A stretch of DNA of 64,000 bases from Heligmosomoides polygyrus polygyrus (lineage: Eukaryota; Nematoda; Chromadorea; Rhabditida; Heligmosomidae): positions 59,244,969 through 59,308,968 of the forward strand of contig OX377205.1 of assembly GCA_947396885.1 (NCBI GenBank). Reading direction: 5' to 3'. The translations under genes and the position numbers were made by a program. Positions 32,070 to 62,189 of this stretch are shown here, one piece after another; position 1 is the stretch's first letter, and every line of letters begins with the position of its first letter. The notes beneath the pieces were generated by a model. It worked only from the letters and a program-made list of their open reading frames with translations. It had not been told where the DNA came from and searched no databases.

Positions 32070-35000
32070 ATGTCCAGTGGGTTCGTCACAACAGAAGAGC
32101 TTGAGGAGCTGCGCAAAAGACGTCAAGAACAATGGGAGAAGGTGCGGAGGCCAGATGACCCTGTTGGTGAGCTTTTGAGATGTGATTTTCGCCATTTTTA
32201 CCTGCGACTGAACATTCAAGTGTAGTCAACGGCGCTATGTTACTTATCTTCGGTGGTGTCCCGGTATAAAATGTTTCAGTAACGCGAAAAAAAAGAGCGA
32301 GACACTTTGTGAGTAAAAAAGAAAGTGGGGCGCAAATAGGGTCCGGGGGGGGGGGGAGGGGGTCACCACAGCATGGCGCGGCGGGCCGGCGTGGCGAGTA
32401 GCTACATACAGTGAATGTAAATGCAGTCTTATCTCTTCGTTTCGATTATAGATCCGCGTCTTATGTGCTTCCTAATTGGACAAGGGAGGGAACTCCAGGA
32501 TGTACGAAATTTTAACACGGACGCGTCACTTAAGCCACACCATGGAGTCCCTTCCCTACCTAAATCTGTGCTCTCCTCCGCGTCAGCGGAGGAGGGCACA
32601 GAACAGAGATACAGCATTGTTTTTTTTGTTTTCTTTACTATCAGTGTGCTTTGTATATTTTTCTTGGTGTTGGTGACACCTTTTATAAGGTGACTCCCCC
32701 GGACCCTATTTGCGCCGAAAGTGGTACATAGCTGCCTGTGCCCGTATCAGAGTTGCACGTCAAGGTAGAACAACCACACAACACAGGTGAGTTAAGTGAG
32801 CCGCATCCCTGACCTTCTTCTTTTGCCCTGTTCTACGCTCTCCGCCTCAGAAGAGGACACTGAACCGAAGCCGAGCGGACTATTACTCCTTCTCACCTCT
32901 CGGCTGATATCCCCTGGACCACAAGCTGCTCTGTGTCATTGTCTCTGCTCCATTTCCGTTATTGAGGGGCGTGTACAACAGACGGCGCTATGGCCGGCCG
33001 TTCTTGTAATGTTCTCATGTGTCTCTGCCTTTGCAAGCTGGGGCTCGAGCTTCTTTAAGTAAACTAGTTGTCCAATTAACGATTGTTACAAATGAGAGCT
33101 GGGGTTATGTATCAGGACTTTCCTCTTGTGTTCCAAATGCGGAACCCCATTTTTCATATCACAAAAGTATTGTTCTTTCAGAAGCACCTGAACCCGAAGT
33201 GTGCAACAAGTCGCTCTATGAACAGCTCAGGGATAACAAAGAGGCGAAACAAGCCGAGATTGACGAAGCCAAGAAATTCAGTGAGTGCAGGTATAATATT
33301 TACTAGACGGCAGAATCTTCGAAACTGCTATGGGGCCTATCCACCCACTATCGCACGTACGCGTTTCATTCTCTGAAGTACTCGTTCTATACATGGCGAA
33401 CAGGATAGGGAGAGTCTTAATCCGAAGTGCGTAATCTGCGGAAACACAAATGCAGTCATTCGGTATTGGTATGCCGCTTGATACCGTTCACAGTCTGACG
33501 GGGACAATATTACTCCGATTCCTTTACCCATTCTCTTATGCGTGGCACGTCTTCTGGATGCACATTGGACAAGTCTGTGACACATTTGCTGAGTCCCGAC
33601 GCATGTGTCACGACCTCTACGACACGTCTTTTGCACTCCGACACACGTGGCACGACGTCTGTAGCACGCAGTCTTCTAACGCCACGTTGGACGACACAGA
33701 GAGAAAATACTGGTCCCTCTATTGGCCCCTTTCACTGATCCCCATCACTAGTCCCTTTACTGGTCCCCCTTAATGGTTCTATTATCGGACCTTTTACTGA
33801 ACACCCTTAACTGATCATCCCTTTATTGGCTCCATTACAGGTCCCCGCTTGACTGGTTCTTCACTGGTACCCCATTTATTGGTCCCCCCTTCCACTGCCC
33901 CCCCCCTCCTTCTCCTTCACCGGTCCCATCGTGACAGGTCCCCTTTACTGGTCACTGGTCCCCCCTCCCTCCCCTCCCCCCCCCCCCTTCGTCGGTCCCT
34001 ACTACCGCTCCCACCTTCACTATACCTCCCTTTACTGGTCCCACCCTCACTGGTCCGCCCTATCCTTCACCGATCCCCATTACGGTCCCACCTTTATGGT
34101 AATACGTCCTGTGAATCCGACACCTCTTCTGAACCCAGCCGCCTGATGAACGACGTCGGTGACATGTGTTCTCAGCCTGGACGTGCTTTGCGCGACATCG
34201 GTGACACATCGCCTGAATCCTAACATCCCTTCCGCGACATCGATAACACCTCTTCTCAACCCGGACGTCCTTTGCACGACATTGATGACATGTTTTCTGA
34301 ACCCAGACGCCTGTTGAACGACGTCGTTGACACCTTTTCTGAACTCGGACGCTCGCTTTTACGACGTCGATGACACATGTTCGGAACTCGGACGCCCTTT
34401 GCTTGACATCGGCGACACGTCTTCTGACCCCTCTCAACACGACGTAAGTGGCACCTCGCCGGAGCCCGGATGGCTGTTACTCGACGTTTATGAAAGGCCA
34501 AATGGACAGGCGGACTGACAGACGGTAGGACAGACACAACCGCTTACTCTTTTCTATATGGTAGGATGATACTCTGAGTTGTTCACTTCCTTTGATGTGA
34601 ACCCTGCGGTATCCAGAGATACCCATATTTGATGCGTGGTCTCAGATGTATAAAGCGACATAAGCTGGTTGGGTTCGCTTCAGTACCCTACATTCGGTCG
34701 CTTTGAGATCAATGAATCAAGGCGGAGCTTTGTTTCCATTTTTTTACCCTAGTCATCGATCCCCTCCCAATTGAGAGCTGCGCCGCCTTTCGTCCCTCCA
34801 GGGTCGATGGATTGCTACCAAACATGTCGGGAAGGAGTGGAGCACTGAGTTCTCAAGTCAATCTGTTGGCCAATGTGTTCCATATGGCCCAAATACATAT
34901 TTAAGCTGCTTCCACTATGAGAAGTAGATAGAAGGAAAAAACGAGGATTGGTGGACGCTGATTTCTACTGTTCATCCAATTCCTGTTTTGGTGGTGTAGC

Positions 35001-38000
35001 TTTGTCAGCTTATTTATAAAATAAATAAATTTCTTCCTGTATGAAGTGAACAGCTTGCGCTCCGTTTTTGCCTATAATTCCTTCGGCCAAGGAGGGAATA
35101 AGCTATTATGCCCTCTCTGGAGAAGCCCAGTACCTATTCACTTCAATTACAGGGTTGGTGTTCAATCCATTTAGAGTTATCCTGGCTTGGTTCTATATGA
35201 GTCTGAAACGAATGAAGGTATAAGTTTTATCTCCATAAATTGTTGCAAATTTTCGATTTCTAAATGGTATGATGAATTGAAAACATAGAGCGCAAGTTAG
35301 GATGGGAGGTTGCTGATGCGCAAACATGTCTAGTTGAGCTACGTTTTGCTGCAAACTGCATTGTCTTATTTTGCGGCAGTAGAGGCATTTTTTCCCCGAA
35401 ATTGAATGGAATCTACAGTAACATCCCTGTGTTGGAACCGTCTTGGTGCAGCACTCTACAGCTCTCAAACTGAAATTTTCAGAGAATATGATTCGAGGCA
35501 TAGATGAAGATGAGAGCGATTTCTTAGCCCGAGTAAGCGAATTAAAGTCGGAACAATTGCGCAAGGCGAAGAAGGTGAGGTGTAGCCAACGGTTTTTCGT
35601 TTTCATGCGCTTTAGCAGTTCGATCGGAAGGTCATCGATTGTTTAAGGAGGAGGAAGATGCTCTCAAAGAAGCAGCTATTGCCAGGAGTAAGCAGAACCT
35701 TATCGAGCCACCGACGATATCTCAGCTCAAGGTCGTGCCTAAGGATGATCGACCTCAGCAGTCTAAACAAGCTGCTATATTGTCATCGGCTATAAAGCGA
35801 AAGTCGTGGGTTGCAAGTTTTTATATAGGAGTGTATTTTTTTGCCAACGAATGATTTAATTGGATAGGGACGTATGCCAGTCGAAATAGCTTGGAACCAT
35901 GACTAGAAATGTGAGATCAAAATCTCGTGGATGTAGATGCAGCGTAGCGCAGTCAGAAGAACTAGACCTGCAGAGGTGACGGCGGCGAGAGCGTAGAGGT
36001 AGTCTTTTTAGTTCACAGGACTGAACTTGGGTTGATCTCCCGTCGGCGCTACGAGTTTTGCATACTACAATTTATCTTATCTTTATCCTCTATTCTCATT
36101 TTAAACATGTATTTGAAAAACCGCTCGGTAGCAACAACCATTTAGGCTTGCCGAGTTGCTTTTTGAGACTACCTCATTTCTTTGAAGCGTAATTTGAAGT
36201 CGCTATATGTTAGAAATGTATTTGAATTATCGTTTCCCGCTCCTTTTCTGTCTGGCTCTCTTCTATCTTGCCTCTTTCCCATGAAAAGCGTGGAAATTCT
36301 CAACCAAAGTGCATCTCTCGTTTCTTGTGCCTCTTCCACTTCACCATTATCTATGCCAACTTTCTCAGAGCACCACTCTCAAAGAGAGTGTAAATAGCCA
36401 GCTGAAGTTAGTATAGTGATTTATTCTCCTCTACATCCGGACTGCACTGCTCCTGTTTTCTACTGCCAATAAATCTGTGAACTCCTGCGTGGCAAACAGG
36501 CGACACACACACACACATTTGCGCCCCTGACATTTAAAAGAACCGAAGACACTAGACCGCGCCTTCTCCATTTCTTTTCCAACAACGCAGAAAAATTTGT
36601 GAAGGAAACATGCTGCTCGCAAACGTCTAATCTGCTCTTATCCAAACTGCTGTGAACGATCATAGCTATCGGGATAGCCGAGATCTGCCCTTTGTCGCTC
36701 TCGATGGTCAATTTTTCGGACTGCCTTGGCCAGGTACAGGAAGTATGGAAAGAGCGTGCTTTAGGTGCGGGTTGTGTGTATCATATTTGCTTCACAAATC
36801 CTTGCATTCTTTCATCAGAACTAGGAGGCTTAGTTGTTTAAATCAAGTGTCTTGACTTGTCGAAATCAAAGTGTTCTAGTGCAGCATGTCTTCGTCTTCA
36901 AACAGCTCGACATAAGTAAATTATAGTTTTTACACGGTATTAATACTTTATTCTTTGTGCTTGTTGGTCATGAGAATAGGGGTCGTATCGAATTCGATCT
37001 TCGAAGGTGGGATCACAGTAAAACGCAATACATCATGTCAGTTGGGGATCAGACCTACGAGTGCAGTTCTGGGAAGCAAGAACGCTGCAACTACGCCGCC
37101 GTAGTTGCTGATTTGGGCTAACTAAATACCCCTGATGGGGACGATCAGGAGGTACACCCGCCCCCTGGGATGGGGTGTGCGATCTTCTCTCACCTCCCTT
37201 GTTCACCCACTCCCAACCCCCTAGGCTTTACTGAGAGTCGTAACGACTGCCTTATGAAAACGTTGACACGCAAGACAAGAGTTTCCGGTCCTCAGAACAG
37301 CAGCTGTACCTCCTGACGCCACGCCCCTCTCCCCAACAGGGGGTGGACCTCCTGTCGCTCTGCCACCCCTGATGATAGCAGGATACTGCATCAAAACGTC
37401 CAGCACACGGTGTTCAAGCTGGATTTCGGCCGACCAGAGGTCCCTCGGGGGTATAGAAGGCAGTTTTGATCTTACACTTGAAATCAGCGTTTGAAGCTTA
37501 TTTGGTCGACCTAGGCTATCACTCAAATGTCCACTGAATGTTGAAATTTTTGTCTGGCTAGACTGATATTTGGTTTCCATTAAGGACAACTAGCAATGGT
37601 GAGGGTGCTGCTGATAAAGTTCCTCGTACCGAAGAGATCCCAAACGCCACCCGAACACCTCAACCAGCGGTTTCTGCGATGAAAGTTATTGGCTCTATAC
37701 CGGGTGTTGGCAACTATGATGCCTCCAGGTGAGAGATTTTTATCATAATTATGTTTGAATATTAAAAGTTTACCCTTATCGGTACACAAGCAGGGATATG
37801 CGACGCAGTCGAGGTTGTTCCATCCCTCACGAGTCGCTCGTTTTTGGGTCCATTTGGGACCAGGGGTAGGATTCGTGAACGCGGCCGGAGGTAAATTCTA
37901 CCCGCACTTACCTCGACGGCCATTTACCCGCCACTTTCCCCGAACTTACCTCCGTTTTCTGATTCATGATGGCCAAGGCGAGGGTTTTGCTCCGCGGCCA

Positions 38001-41000
38001 ATTTCTGACCCAATGTGCATGCCTCCGCTGGCCCGCTGGCATCAGCTAACAGCGAAACCAAGCAGTCATACTTGCTGCTGGGACGTCGCTGGCACCGACA
38101 CTAGCAGCATCGTATTTAAGGGAAATGAAATATGAAATGTGGGGTTGGGCGAGGTGGGGGGGGGGGGGAGGGAGGGAGAGGGGTGGAAACTAGTAGCATA
38201 GCAGGAAGTACAGAAACAATGATAAATTTGGGCCTACATGACTATAATGGGTACCATCCACCACAGTAGCCTCCATAGACAACATATGCCAAGGAAGGCT
38301 AAGGTGGCGGACGGGCATAGTCCACCCACGCAAATCGCAAATTACGATTTGCGAGGTGGACTAGACTCATGGTGGCCCAAGCTGACCCACAATGCCGCTA
38401 AAGGAAGCAATTCATTTAAAAATAAGTGGCACTGTGAGCCGCCATGGTCCACAGAGCCCAAAAAATCATGGAATGCAAACCTAATAGAGAAAAACAAAAG
38501 GTAAAACAACTCACCGAAGTGCGGCGAAAGATGTGCGCATGGCGACGACAACTAGGCGCCCCTGCCAGGCATTGAATTTGCGGCTGGCGGCTAGCTCAGA
38601 GCTGGCTAAGGGCCAGCGGAGGCATGCATTGGGTCAGAAGTTGGCCGCGGAGAAAAACCCTCGCCTTGGAGGTAAATGTTCCCCCACGCGCTGGCGGGGT
38701 AGCATTTACCTCGACACTTAGGGGCGGAAACATCAGGAGCGGAAACATCAGGGGCGCGAAAATAGCAGAAAATACCCAGACGCCTTCTACGTGCCAGGCG
38801 ATGCCGTAGATGCACCGAACACGTCGGCAAGCATGCCTAACGATGCCGTAGACGTGCCGAAAACGTCGACAACCGTGCATGGCGATGCCGTAGACGTGCC
38901 GAACATGTCGGCGACCGTGCATGGTGAGCCGTAGACGTGCCGAACACGTCGGCGACCGTACCTGGGCATTTAGATGATCATCGACTGGAGGCGTTCACAG
39001 CAGGGGAGGCAATCGATATCGATCGATATTATCGATTTTTCTGTGGATGTCGTGCAAGCGTCCTGAAACTTCAGCCGTGGGGTATTCGAGGTCGCTGAAC
39101 ACGAACCTTAAGTCGACCAATCGATATCGATCGATATTATCGATTTTTGTGGATGTCGTTTTGGTGATCGGAAATTTCAGTCCTAGGGGTATCGTGGTTG
39201 GTGAACGCGACTCTGAATCCCGTTATTGAAGTGTCGAGCGATTTTTTGTGGATATCTTGCGGTCCGAACTCCCCGCCGTCGGCTAATCGACGTCACTGAA
39301 CTCGAATCTGAAGTTCATTTTTGAAGTATCGGTCGCTATCAATCGATATCGACCCGTGTTATCGATTTTTTGTATAGTAAAAAACCCTACCAAAATCCAG
39401 GTTTGAATAACGCGCCATGTGCGGTTACACTCTTTAACATGCAGTGTGCCTTGGTGCGTGAAGTTTCGAAAATCATGGCTGAATATCGATTTTTCTGTGG
39501 ATATCTTTCTTGCGGTCCGGTACTTCCGTCCTGGGGTAGTCGATGTCGTTAAAGGCGAGCGTGAAGTCCACATTCGAGGTGTCCGTCGCCATCAATTAAT
39601 TTGGGCCATATTATCGATTTTTTGTGTGGATTTAGTTAGTGGGCGGGGAGGGGGTATAGGGAGGGGGGGGGGTGAACACGAGAATAGCGAAAAATGCCCA
39701 GACGTCTTCTCCCTGCCTGGGAACTTCTGCCCTGGAGGTGGACGAGGTCTCTAAACACAAATCTGAAATTCGCTTTTGAAGTATCGATCGCCATCAATGG
39801 ATATTGATCAAGCTATAGATTTTTTGTGGAGGTCGTCTAGGCGGTTTAAAACTTTAGCCCTGGAGGCAGTCGAGGCAGTCGAAAAACGAATCCGAAATTC
39901 GTTTTTGAAGTATTGATTACCACCAACCGATACTAATCAAGTTACCGAGCGCGAAAATAGCGGAAAATACCCAGAAGTCTTCTACGTGCCAGGGATTTAG
40001 AAGACGTGCGGAATACGTCGCCTGACGTGCCTGGGACTCAAAGGATGTGCCAAAGGCTTCGCTCAGCTTGTTTGGCGATTCAGATAGACGTGCCGAAAAC
40101 GTCGTCCGCTGAGGATGGATCAGTGAGGGGACCAGAAGCAGTAATGGGGGACGGTTTCAATAAGGGAAGACCAGTAATGCGGAGCCAATAGATCGCCCTA
40201 TCACACCATATACTATACGTACTGCGATCCTTTTGTACTCCTAGGTAGGGAAGAAAGCTGTACAAGTAGAGCAGCTAACTTGATGTGATTCTCCTTAGCT
40301 TAGTGATACGGCAACATCGCGCGAAGCGCGCAAGTGCGAGGAACGCCGATAGGCGTGACGGAGCACTTGTTAGAATATAATTCATTAATGTTAAGCAGAC
40401 GTTACTCTATTACATATGCCTCGTTGAACTTCGTTCAGCTAGAGAACCAGCGGTAACAGTAATTCCACACGCCATTTCGGTCGTTTTTAAAAACAAAATT
40501 TGATTTTACCTTTGTTTCCGTTTCGGTGTTTCTACTTCGGTTCCCTCCCTTTTCGCCCATCCTGTTGTGCTCAACGTTCTGCTTTCTTGCAAACGATGTC
40601 TCACATTGCTCCGCCAACAGTATCCATAGTCTAAGCCTGAATGCACTGTTGTGGGAGGGGAAATGCGAGGTTTAGTGGTCTTCGGGCCGGTTTTCACTCA
40701 ATCGCACTGATGACTAGGTTATAGCGACGAGTTTCCCGGAAAGGAAAGTTGTTCCGAGATCCTGGACCATGGGTCTTGCACCGCGGATCGCTGGTTGTTG
40801 AAGTCGCCCAATTGCGGCGACCGTTCGTGCATAATGTTCCGCAGCCGCGGCGACGGCAATGGTTCACATCATTATCGCCGCTGCCGCTCCGGCGCGTCGC
40901 CTCCGCCGCGAGCCCGCCGCTGGCGGAGCTTCAGTGCGCTCGCCGCCGACGGCAAGTTCTGCATCCCTGCCATATAGTTAAGGATAGGGCCGCGGCGTTG

Positions 41001-43509
41001 CCGCAGAAGTGTGTGGACGCGTTTAGGTTTGGCCTCAAAGTGACACTACGGTCAACTGTCCATCTCGTAGCCGCGTGGTTTCTGGTAACAGTCAGAAGCG
41101 CATTGTTCTTTGTAGCGCAATGTATTCTAATACGCTGAAGAGGTCCCCAATGCGCGGCGGTAAGGAGCCTTCATTAAACCCTTTACTCATTTTATTCTAT
41201 ACGAAAACTTCAAGCAGCTACAAAATAAGGTAAAATAATATCGATAAGATCATACAGTTTGGGATAACAAATCAGCAGTGAAATAGAACAAGTACTGCGT
41301 TACTTCAAATAATGCACAGAGTTTGAGAACAATCAAAAATAAACCACCGAGTTTTGCTATGCTCATCCTTTAGGAGTAAAACTATCAATCAGTATTGTAA
41401 CCTCCTTTCGTAGAATGTGGGGCTGTGATCAGTTGGCACCTGAAGACTAATCTCTTCTTTCCGAGTAGCAATGTTCGCCGAAAAAATCAGTTGTTTGGAC
41501 CTGGGAAAGATCTACGATTACCTTGTGTGAGCTTACCATCGCCCTTAACATCGGGGTATGTCGACTGCAGAAAATAGCACGGAATCATCTTGCAAGGGCA
41601 GGTTCTGAAGAGTGTGTTTGATGATTGGAATTCTTACACACGTTCTTACATACGTGCCACACTCTAGAGACAAGAGAAGTGGAATTGTGGGACGAACGAT
41701 CTGAGACCAAATCCATCAACAACTTACAGAGATTTAACGGAGAAATTACTGCCGAAATTCCTGATAACGCCAACATTCCACCATATCGCTTGCTGATAAG
41801 CCTCGTAATTCCCGTTTTTTTTCAGCAATTTCGGCAATAATTTCTCCGTTAAATCTCTGTAAGTCGGACCCTGGCCTGGAAGTGTAGTGACTAGCGAGGT
41901 AATCTGGGCGTGAGATCAAGTGTTCGATTCCATGTCATTGCTTGAGAGGTACAAGCCTCCACACGCTTATCCGCATATCAGCGCTTGACCAGCTTACGCT
42001 ATTTGGCACGTAACATAACGTGATATGTTCCAGCGTACGATTGATGGTCGATGAGCGAGATTGCCGCTTGCACCATAGTTCACCACTCTTTACTGTTAGC
42101 GAAATTCCGCTGTTGTAATGTGAACCTCGGCAAAATTTATTGGCGTCACTTCAGGTCGTAACTCCTGCGGATCTACATATAATTCGAAACATATTTCTAC
42201 TACAAGCTATCGTATCCGCGGAAGTTTGTCATCGGTAGTGAGACTCAGGGAATTTTTTATAATCTCTGTCATAGAACTATACCTAATCTCTTCAAAACTG
42301 CCGCACAAAGTGGAAGTTCTGCAAGGTGAAGCTCAAAAACCGTGCATTCTTCTTCGACAAAATTCCACGCAAATTGCAGTTACTTGACCAAGCCGAGAAA
42401 ACTGACATGTTATGGTTAATCTGGTTACGTAGCGCACCAGAGATTACCGCTTTCCTGCTCTTTTTGGGCTACACTGGACTTCACTGTAGCTCAGAGGATA
42501 AGAACTTTGGGCACAGTTAAAAGCTCCGACTCCACCGACACGACTTCGCTCGAAAAATTGTTTTCGTTGAAACTTCGTCTAGGGGGATTATTTGTGGTGC
42601 TGATCACAAATCTGACATCCGTTATTCACGATTCCGTCGGAGACCACCCATACCGTTAACAAGGGTGGTTCAGGCAGGGTCACCGATTTCGCTGAGACTT
42701 CGTCCAGGGGGTTATTTGGGCTGCTGGTCACGAATCTGACGTCCGTTTTTGAAATTGGGCCGATTACGGTAGGTTACGGAAGCTACGGGCAACTAGGACT
42801 GCCGAGGTCATAATTACCCATTTTGCCCCAGCTTTGCCTAGGGGGAGGGGTTATTTGGGGTGCTAATAGCGAATCTGACATCCGTTTTTCATTTTAGCTG
42901 GAGTTTGGGCGAAATCGGTGACCATTACCTTAGTTACTCGTACCTTTCGTAACCTACCGTACTCCAGCGTAAAACAAAAAACGGATGCCAGATTCGTGAT
43001 CAGTACCCCCAAATAACTCCATAGGCGAAGTTTGGGCAAAATTGGTAACCCTGCCTGGACCACCCTTGTTAACGGTATGGGTGGTCTCCGACCGAATCGT
43101 GAAAAACGGATGTCAGATTCGTGATCAGCACCCCAAATAACCCCCCTAGACGAAGTTTCAGCAAAAAAATTTTTTCGACGGAAGTCGTGTCGGTGGAGTC
43201 GGAGCCTTTGACTGTGACTTTCTACTCACATGCGATTTCTTTTCAGCGATAGTGCATCATCGGATAGTGAGGACGAAGAGGATCCTTTCATACCGGTGCT
43301 CCAAACAAGTCGCCCTCAGAAGAAGTCCACGTCCTGTGAGGAATGATCGTTTATCTGATTTGTATAATACTTATCGATATTTTTATCTGTGAATGTATTT
43401 CTTTGTTTGGCACCAAATGTAGTTCAAAATGTCCATGAGATCTTTGAGGTATTCGTTTTGTGTAAACGTTGAGACTTTTCCAGGCTCTGAGGAGGGCGAA
43501 GACACCTAA
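32070..43509 (+). CDS. FAM192A/PSME3IP1 (PIP30) homolog, NIP30/Fyv6 family
   Basis: Nuclear protein family; the human member binds the PA28-gamma proteasome activator and the yeast relative Fyv6 acts in splicing. Exons: 32070-32166, 33182-33280, 35483-35574, 35648-35805, 37585-37728, 43247-43335, 43484-43509 (705 bases, 234 residues; human about 254). Phases agree at every junction. Residues 5-27 match the family start (FVTTEELEELRKRRQEQWEK), 63-79 the KKFKNMIRG-DEDESDF core, 134-148 the QAAILSSAIKRKS segment, 182-193 KVIGSIPGVGNY. Residues 194-209 are an acidic serine cluster (SSDSASSDSEDEED), a CK2-type site; in human PIP30 phosphorylation in this region controls PA28-gamma binding. Exon 4 uses a weak TTTAAG acceptor and a GTGGGT donor; exon 5 could instead start at 37594. 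Introns 2, 4 and 5 are long and repeat-filled. Confidence 0.9.
32329..32716. mobile_element. MITE family B, complete copy in gene 1 intron 1
   Basis: Inverted ends GGCGCAAATAGGGTCCGGGG and CCCCGGACCCTATTTGCGCC flanked by an 8-bp duplication GAAAGTGG (32321-32328, 32717-32724). It contains the family palindrome GTGCTCTCCTCCGCGTCAGC and the CACCTTTTATAAGGTG end block. No ORF. This is the best-bounded member and defines the family. Confidence 0.85.
33281..35482 (+). other. Gene 1 intron 2 with minisatellites
   Basis: Holds a pyrimidine-rich block built from ACTGGTCCC units (about 33700-34075), with a C run, and then a 42-bp minisatellite (about 34110-34460) with unit start GACRTCGRTGACAC and TTCTGAACCCGGACG. 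The unit is 14 codons long, so short open frames appear on both strands; these are not genes. 34760-34930 is a degraded SINE family 2 copy. Confidence 0.65.
34110..34460. repeat. 42-bp minisatellite
   Basis: About eight imperfect units with the core GACATCGGTGACAC, TTCTGAACC and GGACGCCCTTTG. A looser, older part of the same array extends left to about 33560. Confidence 0.7.
35806..37584 (+). other. Gene 1 intron 4
   Basis: Contains an AC microsatellite (36501-36519) and a GC-rich block at 37020-37500 whose - strand is open for 122 codons (37221-37589) but encodes no recognised domain. The block may be the 5' region of a LINE on the - strand; not shown. Confidence 0.4.
37866..38720. repeat. 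Inverted-repeat element in gene 1 intron 5
   Basis: GAGGTAAATTCTACCCGC near 37889, AAGGCGAGGGTTTTGCTCCG and GGCCAATTTCTGACCCAATG (37974-38015) recur inverted at 38625-38705. A GGATTCGTGAACGCGGCC start resembles the ATTCATGAA MITE family. A G run is at 38157-38168 and a small palindrome, ACGCAAATCGCAAATTACG, near 38326. Confidence 0.55.
38800..38967. repeat. Second 42-bp minisatellite
   Basis: Four units starting GATGCCGTAGACGTGCCGAA, with AACACGTCGGCGACCGTGC. The period equals that of the intron 2 array although the sequences are not obviously the same. Further loose copies are near 39970-40110. Confidence 0.65.
39005..39960. repeat. ATCGAT-rich ~115-bp degenerate tandem array
   Basis: Units begin AATCGATATCGATCGATATT ATCGATTTTTTGTGGATGTC and continue with TTCAGTCCTGGGG and CTGAAATTCG motifs; about seven diverged units. 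Two related units lie at 57610-57835 in the next gene's intron. A G run at 39666-39672 interrupts the array. Confidence 0.65.
40261..41700. other. Unassigned part of gene 1 intron 5
   Basis: 40800-40980 is strongly CpG-rich; the + frame at 40749-41138 is Arg/Ala/Pro-rich with no recognisable domain. No exon supported. Confidence 0.35.
41722..41864. repeat. 38-bp inverted repeat with 67-base spacer
   Basis: ACTTACAGAGATTTAACGG through GCCGAAATT at 41722-41759 is repeated in reverse at 41827-41864 with one mismatch. Confidence 0.75.
42528..43209. mobile_element. Foldback element in gene 1 intron 5
   Basis: Inverted ends GCTCCGACTCCACCGACACG and its reverse, with arms of about 300 bp. The arms carry repeated blocks GGGGTTATTTGGGGTGCTG, TCACGAATCTGACATCCG and GTTAACAAGGGTGGT in mirrored order. 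It ends only 38 bases before exon 6. No transposase. Confidence 0.75.
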
Positions 43510-43705
43510 ACTTAAGCCGAGTAAAGTTGATGACAACCTCGCTCAGCAGCTCTGTAAGGCGGCTCCTATATCTTCTTCCTTAGTTTTGAAAGACCCGTGA
43601 CTTTAACAGCATTGTTTCTTTTTCAGGCGATCTTGCACATCATTTGGGAAAAATTGACTATTAGAACAATTGTTGAGGCTTGAACTTCCGCAAGATGTTT
43701 TCGGT

Positions 43706-43711
43706 AATAAA
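43706..43711 (+). terminator. Poly(A) signal of gene 1
   Basis: AATAAA 197 bases after the stop codon and 106 bases before the next gene's ATG. Confidence 0.6.
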
Positions 43712-43800
43712 CATTGCCGTTCGATGTCTTCAAGACTCATAAGCTGGTTTTTGGTCCAGAATTTTGGCCGCACTCGCTATGTTTCTGTTTCGCCTAAATT

Positions 43801-61507
<17,707 letters not shown>

Positions 61508-62188
61508 GTGAGTTCCCACAGTTTTTTTTGCCTCAGGGCAGCCTTTGCAAATTATTTTTTCGTCCACTATAAGAAACAAGTGCGGGCTACTCTTCGACAA
61601 ACCTCTTTTTCCATTTACAATGAACCAGGAAATGAACTTACAGCGATCTCAATTTATCTAATTTCAAGCTAGAGCTCCCACATTACTTACTAATGGATTT
61701 AAAAACACTCAAACCGAAGATATGTCATGTGATCTCGCTTAATCTTCAGTATTTGTTTTGTTTATTATTTATGGTGCATAGTTTGTGTAATAAATAAATA
61801 AAAATAAATAATTTGAGCGATGTTGGAGTACTCCAAGCTAACGATAAGTATAGCATCAACCTAGCTGAACTTCGCTCTACCTTCTTTAAGATCAGATTAG
61901 TATCTTGCTGTATGAAGCCAGCCAGACCCCTCCCCACCACTACGCTTAACATCAGCATCATCTCCAGACGGTTTAGTGATGTCATTGCTAGTGCCAATCA
62001 GTGCATTCGTCCTTTAGGTTCTTCGATTCCTCGACAACCTTCCTGATGCCCCACAGCACCGTCCCCACTTCACCCTTGCGCCCACTTAACTGCAGGCGCC
62101 TTCACTAATAATTCTCAAACGGTCAACTTCAGGCAAAAATCGACATCGTTATTTATTTATTTATTTATCTATTTATTTATCTATTTTG
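61508..62188 (+). other. RNMT intron 4, first part
   Basis: AT-rich with ATTTA microsatellite runs at 61788-61812 and 62150-62186. A - strand frame at 61746-61997 is not recognised. Confidence 0.4.
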
Positions 62189-62189
62189 T

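Noticed and set aside
33849..34518. Pro/Ser/Leu-rich and DIGDTSSEP-type open frames
   Set aside because: They are translations of pyrimidine-rich and 42-bp minisatellite sequence inside an intron, open on both strands.
40749..41138. 129-codon frame in a CpG-rich block
   Set aside because: Arg/Ala/Pro-rich low-complexity translation without domain or splice support, inside intron 5 of gene 1.
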